64,000 nucleotides of DNA from Paralithodes platypus (GCA_032716605.1 CM064509.1:39466924-39530923); one strand, 5' to 3'. Shown: positions 22,351-33,415, numbered from the stretch's first letter. Translations and numbers: made by a program. Notes: generated by a model not told the origin, from the letters alone.

Positions 22351-22830
22351 CGGGGGGGAGGGGGGAGCGAGGAAACCCAAGGGTAAAAGGAGAGAGAGAG
22401 GAAGTAAAAAGCAGGGAGGGGTAGGAGGAGTAAGAGAGATGGGGGATACGAAAAAGGAGAGGGGGGGGGGGGGAGGAGAGGGAGAAGAAAGAGGGGAAAG
22501 GAAGAGAGGGGTGGGGGGGGAAGGAGGATTGGAGGGAGAGAATTTGGGGGGGGTAGGATTAGAGGGAGAAGGTGGGGGAGGAGGAGGGGAGGAGGAGAGG
22601 CAGGGGGGGGAGGAGGAGGGGGGGGGAGGAGAGGAGGTAGGGGAGGAAGAGAAGAGGGGGGGAGGAAGAGAAGAGGGGGTGGGTGGAGGAGGAGAGAAGG
22701 GGTGGGGGGAGGAGAAGAGGGGTGGGTGGAGGAGGTAGGACAAGGGTGAGAGAAGGGAGGTAAAAAAAAAGGTGGAGAGGAGGGAGGAAGAGGAGGAAGA
22801 AAAAATGGAGGAGCATAATAATAAATGAGA
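22298..22830. repeat. polypurine GGA/GGGGA-rich tract
   Basis: (GA)n at about 22300-22350, then roughly 450 bp almost entirely G and A. Proline/serine-rich or glycine-rich open frames on both strands are composition artefacts. Confidence 0.9.
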
Positions 22831-22879
22831 CGCCCAGCTCCGCCCCTTTCCGGAAGGTTGGGCGTACGAGAAGAGGATG

Positions 22880-23930
22880 GCTAGATGGATGGATGGATGA
22901 CTAGATTGTTGAATGGATAGGTGGGTGGGTGGATGGATGACTAGATTGTTAAATGGATAGGTGGTTGGGTGGATGGATGACTAGATTGTTGAATGGATAG
23001 GTGGGTGGGTGGATGGATGACTAGATTGTTGAATGGATAGGTGGGTGGGTGGATGGATGACTACATTGTTAAATGGATAGGTGGTTGGGTGGATGGATGA
23101 CTAGATTGTTAAATGGATAGGTGGGTGGATGGATGGATGACTAGATTGTTAAATGGATAGGTGGTTGGGTGGATGGATGACTAGATTGTTAAATGGATAG
23201 GTGGGTGGGTGGATGGATGACTAGATTGTTAAATGGATAGGTGGTTGGGTGGATGGATGACTAGATTGTTAAATGGATAGGTGGGTGGGTGGATGGATGA
23301 CTAGATTGTTAAATGGATAGGTGGTTGGGTGGATGGATGACTAGATTGTTAAATGGATAGGTGGGTGGGTGGATGGATGACTAGATTGTTAAATGGATAG
23401 GTGGGTGGGTGGATGGATGAATAGATTGTTAAATGGATAGGTGGGTGGGTGGATGGATGACTAGATTGTTAAATGGATAGGTGGGTGGGTGGATGGATGA
23501 CTAGATTGTTAAATGGATAGGTGGGTGGGTGGATGGATGACTAGATTGTTAAATGGATAGGTGGGTGGGTGGATGGATGAATAGATTGTTAAATGGATAG
23601 GTGGGTGGGTGGATGGATGGATGGATGACTAGATTGTTAAATGGATAGGTGGGTGGGTGGAGGATGAATAGATTGTTAAATGGATAGGTGGGTGGGTGGA
23701 TGGATGAATAGATTGTTAAATGGATAGGTGGGTGGGTGGATGGATGAATAGATTGTTAAATGGATAGGTGGGTGGGTGGATGGATGACTAGATTGTTAAA
23801 TGGATAGGTGGGTGGGTGGATGGATGGATAGATTGTTAAATGGATAGGTGGGTGGGTGGATGGATGACTAGATTGTTAAATGGATAGGTGGGTGGGTGGA
23901 TGGATGAATAATTGTTAAATGGATGCGTGG
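22880..23930. repeat. 40-bp minisatellite, about 26 copies
   Basis: Unit 'ggatggatgactagattgtt' + 'aaatggataggtgggtgggt'. In the first half 'gtgggtgggt' often alternates with 'gtggttgggt', giving an 80-bp higher-order period; later units vary at 'gactag/gaatag'. No unique spacers, so not a CRISPR array. Confidence 0.95.
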
Positions 23931-24505
23931 GTATTAATTTGGTTGGATGGGTGGGTAGGTTGGTGAATAGATAGATGGTGGTGGATGGTTGATTGGATGG
24001 ATGGATAGATTGTTAAATGGATGGCTGGGTATTTATTTGGTTGGTTGGATGGGTGGATAGGATGATGAGTAGATAGATGTATGGGTGGATGGATGGATAT
24101 ATTGTTAAAATAATGGGTAGGTACTTTATTGGTTGGATGGGTGGATAGGTTGGTGAATAGATGGATTGTGGGTGGATAGTTGGTTGGTTGGGTAGATGTA
24201 TGGATGGACAGTTGAATGTATGGGTGGATAGAAAATTGGTTGGTCAGTTGGATAAATGGTGGAAGGATGGGTGGGAGGATACTTGAATGGATGGGTGAAT
24301 ATGTAGTTGGTTGGATGGATGGATGAAAGAATGGATGGATGGATGAATGAGTGGATGGCTGAATGGGTAGGTGTATAATTGAATGGATGGGTGAAAAGGT
24401 AGTTGGATGGATGGATGGATGGATGAATGTATGGATGGAGATGTATAATTGGACGAATGGATAGTTAGGCAGGTGGAACAGTGAATGGACATATGAATAG
24501 ATGGG
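23931..24505. repeat. degenerate (GGAT)n sequence
   Basis: Diverged continuation of the GGAT-based minisatellite with blocks such as 'ttggttggatgggtggat'. Confidence 0.8.
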
Positions 24506-24554
24506 TGAAGAAATTAATTAATATGCAACAATTTTATACAGTATATACTGAATG

Positions 24555-24760
24555 AATATATATATATATATATATACTGTATATTCCAGCAGTGTCTTGC
24601 CTGAACATAATGGCCTACAGAAGCTCAAAACACCAAGAATAGACAAATAAACAGAAGACAATAGAAAACAGGACAGACAGCCAGCCAGCCAGCCAGACAG
24701 ACAGACAGACAGACAGACACACAGACACACACACACACACACACACACCTACTTACACAC
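24555..24760. repeat. (TA)n, (CAGA)n and (CA)n microsatellites
   Basis: TA run at about 24558-24575, GCCA/CAGA runs at 24675-24720 and CA run at 24720-24748. Confidence 0.9.
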
Positions 24761-24867
24761 ACACAAACCCAGACAGATCTTCCCACAGACTGACAAGCTT
24801 GCGGAAAGGCGTCGAAGCATAATAAGGCTAGCTGACAGTGACAGGAAAACTACACAGACAAGGGTAG

Positions 24868-25250
24868 GGAAAATGGAGGAGGAGGAGGAGGAAGGGGAGG
24901 AGGAAGGGAAAGAGGAGGGGGGCAGGGAGTATGAGAGGAGGAGAAAGAGGGGGGTGGGGGGTATTATAGGAAGAGGGGGCAGGGGGTATTATAGGAGGAG
25001 GAGGGGGGGGTATTAAAGGAGGGGGATGTGGGGGGTTAGTAGAGGAGAGGAGGGAGCTATGGCAATGGAGGGGATGGAGGATATTGTTGCAGGGGAAGGG
25101 AGGGTTTGGGGGTGGGGGCCATTGTAGGGGAAGGGGCATTATGCAAGGGAGGGGAAGTTGGGGGACATTGCAAGGGAGAGAAGTGGAATAGAGGGTGGGG
25201 TGCTATTGCAGGGGAAGGGAACAGGATGCTATGGTAAGGAAGGGGGGTGG
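24868..25250. repeat. G-rich purine tract
   Basis: GGA and GGGG blocks with recurring 'ggggtattataggagg(a)' and 'ttgcaggggaaggg' phrases. Confidence 0.85.
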
Positions 25251-25257
25251 ACGTTAA

Positions 25258-25464
25258 CCTCTTCCGTACCGGCGACGTCTTTCTTATTTGATTTCAGCTA
25301 TATTTAGACGATTGTATGAAGCTTAGGAAGGATGTATGGTTGCTGAAAGGATTAATTGAGATGGTACGTAGCCTTTCCATGGGTAGAAGTTCTTCCTAAA
25401 CTGAATAAAATCGTCTAATAGTAACCAGAATATAACGAAAAGGACGTCACCGGTACAGAAGGGG
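25258..25464. mobile_element. M3 MITE, complete copy
   Basis: 207 bp between TTAA at 25254-25257 and 25465-25468. Ends CCTCTTCCGTACCGGCGACG and, inverted, CCCCTTCTGTACCGGTGACG. The subterminal 'ttagacgatt' and 'ataaaatcgtctaa' are also inverted. Its right TTAA is also the insertion point of the next element. Confidence 0.9.
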
Positions 25465-25468
25465 TTAA

Positions 25469-26447
25469 AGCTCGGTTCACACATACCCGTCTTGAGCTCC
25501 CGTCCTTCCCCGACCACCAAAAATTGTTGGACGGCATCAAACGGAGGACCTTGTGTCCCGAGTGGCCACGATGCCCGACCTCAACACGTCACCGCCCTGG
25601 CGCATGGACGGCAACTTGGTGCCACGACCAGTCCCGTTGGACGGCGACCTAAGAAGTCTGTTTACGACCTGTCTGCGACGCCACTGTGACGGCACTGTGA
25701 CCACAATACGATTGGACGCAGTGTCGTCGGCGATGGCCACCACCATGAATGTTATGTCATTTATGTTCATACTTTAATAGATGATGATTTATAATTACTA
25801 TACATGCATTTATGCACTTATGTAATTCAGTAGTATTTATTCACATTATATTTCCGTAGGTATTATCATTTATCTTTTTTTTCTATTTACATTGCGTATT
25901 CTTATTAGTTTTTAGTTCTTTTAATGTAGGAATACTTTTGCATTACTCTCATTGCATGTCATTGTAAGTTCAGTTAATTCGTGTTTCTTTTTTATTTCTT
26001 TGGTTTTGCATTGCCTATTGTAATTCTTATACCTCAATTATTTTTTAATGTTAAAATATGCATGTGCTACTTTAGTTATGTATTAATTATTCATATTTAT
26101 CTTGATGTATACTAATTCCATGGACGCCGAGTGGCGGGAACAGGCTGGGTGCGCACGGCGTGGTCACGTGACCACGTGACGCGACGTTGCCACATCGCCA
26201 TCTCAACTTTCAAATTATTTGGTTACAGACCACTCCCGTCTGGTGGCGTCTAGGCGGCGCATAGACGCCACCAGACGGCGTCTTTGCATACCAAAAATGT
26301 TCGCCGCCTTCACTGCCGGTGTTCTGGCGTCACTGTACGTTCATGAACCGACCATACCCGTTTATGTCGGCGTCCTTGCACGTTTGCATACGAATTCAGT
26401 GGTCGGGGAAGGACGGGAGCTCAGGACGGGTATGTGTGAACCGAGCT
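25469..26447. mobile_element. 979-bp PIF/Harbinger-like non-autonomous element
   Basis: The termini match over about 48 bp: AGCTCGGTTCACACATACCC at the left, the same inverted at the right, both extending through 'gtccttccccgaccac'. Flanks show TAA at 25466-25468 and 26448-26450, a 3-bp TWA duplication typical of PIF/Harbinger. The interior has GC-rich arms and an AT-rich centre. Open frames of 65-107 codons are not recognisable as transposase or as the Myb-like partner. Confidence 0.85.
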
Positions 26448-26478
26448 TAAGGGAATGGAGATGTAGTTTGGGAGTTAA

Positions 26479-26687
26479 AGCCGGAGTCACACGATCCGTT
26501 TTTCGAGCAATTGTTACGGGCAATTATGGTCTTGCAGCTTAAACAATTACACATCAGAATTCAGCTGCCTAACATACTCTACCTTCAGTCTAGTTGCCGA
26601 TACCAGTCCAAAAAAGTCCCGAAATATAACGAGAAAAAACTTGCTCATGGAAAATTGACGGAAAAATCGCTCGTGTGACAGCGGCTT
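26479..26687. mobile_element. Harbinger-like MITE, about 209 bp
   Basis: Ends AGCCGGAGTCACACGATCCG and, inverted, AGCCGCTGTCACACGAGCGA. Flanks are T/A-rich triplets (TAA left, TTA right), not a perfect duplication. Confidence 0.65.
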
Positions 26688-26699
26688 TAGGTTCGAGAA

Positions 26700-26790
26700 G
26701 GGGAGTGGGGGGGGGGGATTCTGCAGGGGAGGGGAGTAGAAGGGAGAGGGGAGGGGGGTACGGCCGGGGAGGGGGGAGCTACTAAGTGGA
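26700..26790. repeat. G-rich tract
   Basis: GGGGAGGGG-type runs only. Confidence 0.8.
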
Positions 26791-26814
26791 GGGAAACTGA
26801 AATCCTTCCTTAAT

Positions 26815-26878
26815 TGATGTCCCTGACCCCTCCCTCACCCCACGATATTAAACCAATACCCTCACCCCTGTATATTAT

Positions 26879-26916
<38 letters not shown>

Positions 26917-27770
26917 CCCACGACATTAGACCAACACCCGCACCTCCTTTATATAATTCCCCCCTCTCTCTCTCACCCTCCCCCCATCATATTCTCCCTC
27001 CCTCACCCCACGATATTAGACCAAGATTCTTACCCCCTTTATATTATTCCCCTCTCTCTCACCCTCACCCACACCCTCCCACCCCCCCCCCCTCTCCCTC
27101 TCCCACACCCTCCCACCCTCACCCCTTTTACATAATTATCCCCCCCCCTCTCACCCTCACCCTCCCACCCACCATATTCTCACCCTCCCTCACCCCCTTT
27201 ATATAATTCCCCCCTCTCTCTCTCTCTCACCCTCCCACCCACCATATTCTCTCCCTCCCTCACCCCACGATATTAGACCAAGACCCTCACCCCTTTATAT
27301 AATTCCCCCCTCTCTCTCTCTCTCACCCTCACCCTCCCACCCACCATATTCTCTCCCTCCCTCACCCCACGATATTAGACCAAAACCCTCACCCCTTTAT
27401 ATAATTCCCCCCTCTCTCACCCTCACCCTCACCCTCCCTCACCCCACGATATTAGACCAAGACCCTCACCCCTTTATATAATTCCCCCCTCTCTCTCTCT
27501 CTCTCCTCACCCTCACCCTCCCACCCACCATATTCTCTCCCTCCCTCACCCCACGATATTAGACCAAGATTCTTACCCCCCTTTTATATTATTCCCCTCT
27601 CTCAGACCCTCTTATCTCACCCCCCCTCCCCCCCTCTCTCTCTCACCCACACCCTCCCCCCCCCCCCTATCTCACCCACACCCTCCCACCCTTTATATAA
27701 TTCCCCCCCCCCCCCCTCTCTCTCACCCTCACCCCCCTCATATTATTCCCCCCTCTCTCTCTCCCACTCT
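26815..27770. repeat. C/T-rich minisatellite
   Basis: Irregular repeats of 'cctcaccccacgatattaga', 'ccctttatataattccccc', CT runs and 'cccacccaccatattctc'; roughly seven phrases of about 80-130 bp. Confidence 0.9.
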
Positions 27771-27886
27771 CCCAAGAGGCCAAGCAAGCAACCAGAAAAA
27801 AGAGAGCATAACCAAGAAGCTCTGCAATATACAACTTAGTATCACTTCCAACGAAATATGCCTTCGGGAAAACCTACTGCCATATA

Positions 27887-28038
27887 CAGAGCGATCCTTA
27901 AATAATTGCCCATAGGGATTCCCATGCATTTCATTATGGTGATAGAAGTAGTAATGATGATGAGCAGTAGTGATTATGGTAATAATAATATAAAATACAT
28001 GGGAAATCCCTAACGGCAATTATTTAAGGATCGCTCAG
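27887..28038. mobile_element. 152-bp TA-flanked mariner-type MITE
   Basis: Left CAGAGCGATCCTTAAATAAT and right, inverted, CTGAGCGATCCTTAAATAAT; similarity extends about 38 bp inward. Flanked by TA at 27885-27886 and 28039-28040. Non-coding. Confidence 0.8.
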
Positions 28039-28308
28039 TATATATGGTATAAATATATATATATATATAAACTTCATTGTTCTTTGACTCACTCCTCTTT
28101 GTTACAAGTGTACTCTACTTCTCCTTTCGTCCTTCCACCTCCCTTTCTTCTCCTTGCCTCCCACTCATCTCTGTCGCCCAGAAAACCAGCGATATTCCGC
28201 GCGAGCTAAATTTGGCGCCGAGTTCAGTTCGCGAAAAATTACGGAAGGAAAAACCCGTGAAAATTGATGGGAGTCAATTAAATCTTCCCGGAGCTGGGGG
28301 GGGGGGGG

Positions 28309-28322
28309 GAGAGAGAGAGAGA

Positions 28323-28377
<55 letters not shown>

Positions 28378-28390
28378 GGGGGGGGGGGGA
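28309..28390. repeat. G-run and (GA)n tract
   Basis: Poly-G, about 55 bp of GA, poly-G. Confidence 0.95.
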
Positions 28391-28449
28391 GAAAGGGCAG
28401 AAGATGGGGAAGGAGGCAAGACAGACAGGTAAAAAGACGGAGGGAAAAA

Positions 28450-29275
28450 AGAGAGGAGAGAAGGCATGGAAGAAAGGATGAAGGAAAGACAAGGAAGAGG
28501 GAAAGACAAGGAAGAGGGGAAGACAAGGAAGAAAGGAAGAAGACAAGGAAGAAGGGAAGACAAGGAAGAGGGTAAGACAAGGAAAAAAGAGAAGGCGAGG
28601 AAGGAGAGAAGGCATGGAAGAAAGGAAGAAGACAAGGAAGAAGGGAAGACAAGGAAGAATGGAGGACAAGGAAGGGAAGACAAGGAAGAAGGGTAAAAGA
28701 CAAGGAAGAAGGGTAAAAGACAAGGAAGAAGGGAAGACAAGGAAGAAGGGAAGAAGGGAAGACAAGGAAGAAGGGAAGACAAGGAAGAAGACAAGGAAGA
28801 ATGGAAGAAGACACGGAAGAAGGGAAGACAAGGAAGAGGGGAAGACAAGGAAGAAGGGTAAAAGACAAGGTAGATGGGAAGACAAGGAAGAAGGGAAGAC
28901 AAGGAAGAAGGGTAAAAGACAAGGAAGAAGGGAAGACAAGGAAGGGAAGTCAAGGACGAAGGGAAGAAGACAAGGAAGCAGGGAAGACAAGGAAGAAGGG
29001 CAGACAAAGGAAGAAGGGAAGAAGACAAAGGAAGAAGGGAAGAAGACAAAGGAAGAAGGGAAGAAGACAAAGGAAGAAGGGAAGACAAGGAAGGAGAGAA
29101 GACAAGGGAGAAGGGAAGACAAAGGAGAAGGGAAGACAAGGAAGAAGGGAAGACAAGGAAGGAGAGAAGGCAAGGAAGAAAGGAGTCAAGACTACTGTGG
29201 AAGGAAGGGAAGAAAAAAAGCAGGAGGGTAATAAGCCAAGGAAGAAAGGAAGAAGGGAGAAAGACAAGGAAAATA
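28450..29275. repeat. purine minisatellite (about 17-bp unit)
   Basis: Variants of 'aaggaagaagggaagac' fill about 800 bp with almost no pyrimidine except C in 'gac'. The very long open frames on both strands (up to 324 codons) follow from the repeat having no stops and are rejected as genes. Triplex (H-DNA) formation is plausible. Confidence 0.95.
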
Positions 29276-29339
29276 TATCTATAGCTTATAACAATGAAGT
29301 ATGTTATATAAGAATCCTATAGGCTACATAAATATCAAT

Positions 29340-30010
29340 GGGCCTGGTGTCCTAAAAGTAACCTTTTCCAAATTTTGGGCAAGTTTTGTTACCGTGGGAT
29401 ACAATACAGGCTGAGGTGGTTCCCCCCCCCCCCCCCTTCCTTTATTGTTGTTTAGCATGTTTTGAGTGTAGGAATTGCTGCAATATTTTACAAAGCTAAC
29501 GCTCCTTTCTTTAGCAATGTTATTTTTTTGTTTTCACTGAAGGTTTTGTAGAGGTTAACTTCGCATCTGTTTTGACGGCGATTTTGTTTTCGGTTATTTG
29601 CGCCCTGCTGGCAATATATATGATGACAATATGTCATGAGGGGGTGAGGGGGTCAAAGCCCCCCCCCCCCCCCTCAAAATATTGTATCCAATGGCATTCA
29701 AAATAGACGGGAACATGATTGCAAGCGTCCGACGCCGCCACCGCCGCCGTCATGTTTACATTTGTCAATAGCCGTGGTTAAGTTTGTGTCTATTTTGACG
29801 GTGATTTTGTCGGTTATTTGCCCCCTGCTGGCAATATATATGATGATGACAATATGTCATGGGGGGGTGAGGGGGGTGCAAAGCCCCCCCTCAACATATT
29901 ATTGTGTCCAAAGGCAGTCAAAATAGACAGGAACATGATGGCAAGCGTCCGCCCCGGCTCCACGTATTGTAAACGAGGCTGGCGGTAGGCCCGAATTCTA
30001 CATTCTTCCC
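29340..30010. mobile_element. partial 8-bp-TSD MITE (family G1), internally duplicated
   Basis: The internal block ('gacggcgattttgt', 'cctgctggcaatatatatga', G/C run, 'aaatagac(g/a)ggaacatgat') occurs twice, at about 29563-29720 and 29790-29945. The right end at 30010, inverted, reads GGGAAGAATGTAGAATTCGG, like the ends of 30259-30544. A matching left terminus was not found. Confidence 0.65.
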
Positions 30011-30250
30011 GCGATTTGTTATTACATTTGAAATACATCTTAAAAACCTTCCTCTCCCTGTCAGTGTTAACCCATGCATATAGTGTCATTGACCTAACCT
30101 GACGACAAAACCTAGCCTAGTAAAAGTGTCGAATTACCGGTAATGTACTATAAAATAATGTGTGAAAAAAAACGACATTGCGCGTAGGGCCAACATAAAA
30201 TGGGGGTGGTGCGAGGTGAACACCAGTCTAGTAAAAGATTACCGGTACCA
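30011..30250. other. no feature recognised
   Basis: Short unique-looking sequence between two G1 copies; contains ACCGGTA motifs. Confidence 0.4.
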
Positions 30251-30258
30251 GATTTGCA

Positions 30259-30544
30259 GGTAAGGATGTAGTATTCGGGTGTACCGCCCACTTTGTTTAC
30301 ACTACTCGCACGCTCGTGATCACATTCCCGTCTATTTTGACTGCCGTGGGATACAATAATAGGTTGAGGGGGGCTTTTCCCCCTCCTTCACCCCCCATGA
30401 CTTATTGTCATCATCTTATATATTGCCAGCAGGGGGCAAATAAAAGAAAAGAAAAAAAAGCAGTTAAAATATACGGGAAAGTAACCCTGAGCGCATGACC
30501 TATATAAACATGATGACCGTACGCCCGGATACTACATCTTTCCC
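30259..30544. mobile_element. G1 MITE, complete, 286 bp
   Basis: The 8-bp duplication GATTTGCA lies at 30251-30258 and 30545-30552. Ends GGTAAGGATGTAGTATTCGG and, inverted, GGGAAAGATGTAGTATCCGG, with similarity continuing over 'gtacggtcatcatgtttata'. The interior has a G-run/C-run stem-loop. The 5'-GG ends and 8-bp duplication suggest Merlin-like transposition. Confidence 0.9.
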
Positions 30545-30699
30545 GATTTGCATTACCTTACCTTACCCTAACTTAGTGTCCAAAGTGGAGGATGCTACCC
30601 TTACACCACCACTAAATAACCTAACTGGCACGTTTTGTCATTACCCTAACCTAACTTCGTTGTCGTTGATAGCACAAAATTTGGTAAATATCCTGTTTA

Positions 30700-30840
30700 A
30701 CACCGGGGACGATTTTTACAAGTACCGGTATATATTTTTTATTTGTTTTTCTTTCTTTTTTTTTTTTAAGGTGTGTTATTTTATGAACCCCGTCAGAAAT
30801 TGCAAAACAAACATTACCCATCAATCTTAAGACACAGAAG
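30700..30840 (-). repeat. dispersed repeat fragment (inverted copy of 1-180)
   Basis: Carries inverted 'accggggacgatttttacaa' and 'cccatcaatcttaagacac', as at the window start and at 49.6-50.7 kb. Confidence 0.55.
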
Positions 30841-30847
30841 CAACAAA

Positions 30848-31507
30848 ACATATTCGCTCGCTCGCAATCACATTTCCGGCAATTTTGACTGCCGTGGGAT
30901 ATAAAAATAAGTTGAGGGGGGGCTTTCCCCCCCCCCCCCCTCACCCCCCCATGACTTATTGTCATCATCATAATTATATGTTGCCTGCAGGGGGCAAAAA
31001 CAAAATAAAACAAAATAAAACAAAAACAAAAGCGAAACCACGAGCGTACGACCTATTTAAACATGACTTTGGTGATGGGCTGGTCTATCAGAGTGAGAAC
31101 TGAGCGATCTCTGCCATACCCATAGCTTACTCTGACTGTTCCTTTTACTTATATATTTTCTAGATCTCAAGTGACGGTGTCTCTTCCGTGGATTGACCTC
31201 CCAATCTACCAAGATTGGAAGCTAAAGCGTCACATTTTTCCTTTGCCCCTCAACTTTCTCTTCATAATTGCTGAGGGGCACAGGGCCCTGGGTGGGGCTT
31301 TGGTTTCCCGGGCGTTTCCGCACCCTTCTCAGCTCCCCGCCATGGAGTGGCTTCGGTCACCCAGGCTTTACTGTGGTCGGCACGGAAGGTTCTGTGAGGG
31401 CGCTCGGTTATGGCCTTGGCCTTGCTCAGGGCCTTGGGGCTGTTCGGCCAGGCAGCTTGGGGAACAACAACAACATGACTACCTTAGCCCGGATACTACA
31501 TCCTTAG
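30848..31507. mobile_element. G1 MITE interrupted by SINE
   Basis: Aligns with 30259-30544 from 'cacattcccg/tttccgg' through the G/C stem-loop to 'cgagcgtacgacc', then resumes after the SINE with 'gactaccttagcccggatac' and 'tacatcctta'. The left terminus is degraded. Confidence 0.7.
31069..31471 (+). mobile_element. SINE S1, full length, with 9-bp TSD
   Basis: AACATGACT lies at 31060-31068 and 31472-31480. Starts with 'ggtgatgggctggtctatc' after two T and ends 'ctgttcggccaggcagctt' plus (AAC)n. No internal protein. The head has weak A/B-box-like motifs; a tRNA origin is not proven. Confidence 0.9.
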
Positions 31508-31582
31508 ATTTTTTGTTAGTTATTTAGGGCGTATATTATAATGAATTAACGACGGTTTGGACATACTGTATATGGTAATTAA

Positions 31583-31809
31583 CCCTCTCCGACATATGAC
31601 GCAATGCTGAGCCTATTAGGGATACTTTAAAGCCTTTATTACCATCAGGGGTATTTACAAACCTTTAGTTTAGTTACTTCAACCTCTGCAGTTGTCTTTG
31701 AGTTAGCTGTGGGCAGAAAACTAATTTTGGAGAGGTAATTATAAGAGTGAGAGAACTCTATTTCTTATTGCTAATCTACCAACCTCTGCGTCATATGAGT
31801 CTGAAGGGG
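31583..31809. mobile_element. M2 MITE, complete, 227 bp
   Basis: TTAA at 31579-31582 and 31810-31813. Ends CCCTCTCCGACATATGACGC and, inverted, CCCCTTCAGACTCATATGAC. It contains the internal phrase once and is the simplest form of the family. Confidence 0.92.
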
Positions 31810-31875
31810 TTAAGTACATGACATAACTAATATATTTGCTTAAATAATATATCGATGGTTTCGACCCGGTGTTAA

Positions 31876-32355
31876 CCCTCTGTTCCTGGAAGGGCTCTTG
31901 AACGCACATAAAAAAGCATACACGAGCTGCCCGGAAGGGCTCTTAAACACCCATGAGGTCAAAGCCTGTGAGCTTGGTGTGCGAGGCGTCGGTCCGACGC
32001 ATGTAAACAACAGCCGGCTGGACCGACGCTCCGCATCTCCGGCCACAAGAAGGAGAGCGTCGCTTGTTCGTGTGTGCCTGTATGTTGTTGTTAAGTATCG
32101 AAAAGTGGTGTAAAGTGGCTGTTTTGGCCATAAAGTTATCTCCAATGAAATCATCATCACAGCTCAACCAGTTGACTTAGAGAGCTCTACTTAATGCCAT
32201 TCTACAGGTAAATAACACAGCTACGCTTGGGGATGCGCGGGAATGCGGGAAGCAGTCTGATTAACGAATATACGGTAGCCTAGCCTAGACGTTTTTCGGC
32301 CAAAACACCCGGGTTTCGAGGAATATATATATAATACATAGCCGGGGCTGGAGGG
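31876..32355. mobile_element. 480-bp piggyBac-derived MITE
   Basis: TTAA at 31872-31875 and 32356-32359. The left end carries 'ggaagggctcttgaacgc' and a second 'cccggaagggctctt', as does the full piggyBac just inside 45142. The right end GCCGGGGCTGGAGGG matches its right end. The subterminal 'ctctacttaatgccattcta' resembles 'ctctactcaacgccattcga' near 49232. The transposase is deleted; it is probably cross-mobilised by this piggyBac family. Confidence 0.92.
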
Positions 32356-32359
32356 TTAA

Positions 32360-33239
32360 ACTGGATAAATTCCCAAAACTTTCATACGGATTATAGCCTA
32401 ATGGTAAATTTGTGTAGAGTCCACACGTTTCCCTTTTCCCTAATAAATTGTTTCGGCAAGGATGGTGTTAGCGGGCGTACAGTCGCTTTGCTTACATAAG
32501 TCGCGCGCTGCCGCGCTCTCAGTTACATTCGCAATAAATTTGACTGTTTTTTTTATATAGCCTATACCCGGTATCTAGTTTTACACCAGGTCGAAACCAT
32601 CTATATATTATCTAGGCAAATAGGTACGATTTTACTTACAGGACACGCATTTGACAGGTACCACCAAGAATTTAATGCATACTGTATTTGTTTTCGGTTT
32701 CCACGCAACCAACACCAAGCTACACCCTTTGGTTATTTTAAACGACACTACTGCAGCGTTATGAGAAACAATTTCTTAGGGAAAATAGGCACCAATAGAT
32801 TCGCCACATTTTTCTCCATATAGTCTGCATGGAGGATTTTTGTTATCGACAAATTGAAAAAATACCCACTTCATATACAAATACACCAAAAATCTAAGTA
32901 AACAATTTCAAACAGCCGGGGTGTGGGGACGGCAGCCCCCACCCATAATACTAGGATAGGTTAGGTAGGGTTGTTAGGTTAATGTCTTTTCAAAGGGGTA
33001 TAGGAAACACCAGGATAGCCTATACCCAATCAGAGGTAAGTCCTGCGGTAGTCTCCTTGAATGCTACCCACCCTTTTCTGGTGTACGAAACACTAAAAAA
33101 AAACAGTTAAAATTGAAGACAACCCGGATACGAGCCCCATCGATAATTATCAGTATTCTAGAAGTTTCATGGACGATACTATGTTGGTGTACATGTAATT
33201 ACCGTCGCAAATTCACTATAAGTGAAATACGAGAAACTG
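32360..33239. repeat. dispersed unclassified repeats
   Basis: No gene seen. About 32560-32760 is an inverted copy of the sequence around 34020-34130 and 50320-50420 ('gacaggtaccacc', 'ggtttccacgca'). A short TTAGG tract lies near 32950-32975. Confidence 0.5.
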
Positions 33240-33252
33240 TTGGATTGTTCAC

Positions 33253-33415
33253 CGATAAACAGGGAACGTGAGCTGGGTTTAGACCGTCGCGTACCCATAA
33301 ACAGGGAACATGAGCTGGGTTTAGACCGTCGCATACCCATAAACAGGGAACGTGAGCTGGGTTTAGATCGTCGCGCACCCATAAACAGGGAACGTGAGCT
33401 GGGTTTAGACCATTG
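33253..33415. repeat. 42-bp minisatellite, about 4 copies
   Basis: Unit 'ataaacagggaacgtgagct' + 'gggtttagaccgtcgcgtac' + 'cc'. Because 42 is divisible by 3 it gives an open frame with a 14-residue repeat ('INRERELGLDRRVP'); nothing suggests it is translated. Isolated units recur at about 44380-44440 and 44750-44825. Confidence 0.9.

Noticed and set aside
22880..23930. CRISPR-like or coding tandem array
   Set aside because: 40-bp units are contiguous with no spacers; 40 is not a multiple of 3 and no stable frame exists.
25469..26447. TTAA-type element (a left TTAA precedes it)
   Set aside because: The left TTAA belongs to the M3 MITE; comparing both ends gives a 3-bp TAA duplication and AGCTCGG termini, fitting Harbinger better.
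28165..29231. Very long open reading frames (up to 324 codons) on both strands
   Set aside because: They lie wholly in a purine minisatellite with no stop-forming words; the translations are low-complexity in every frame.
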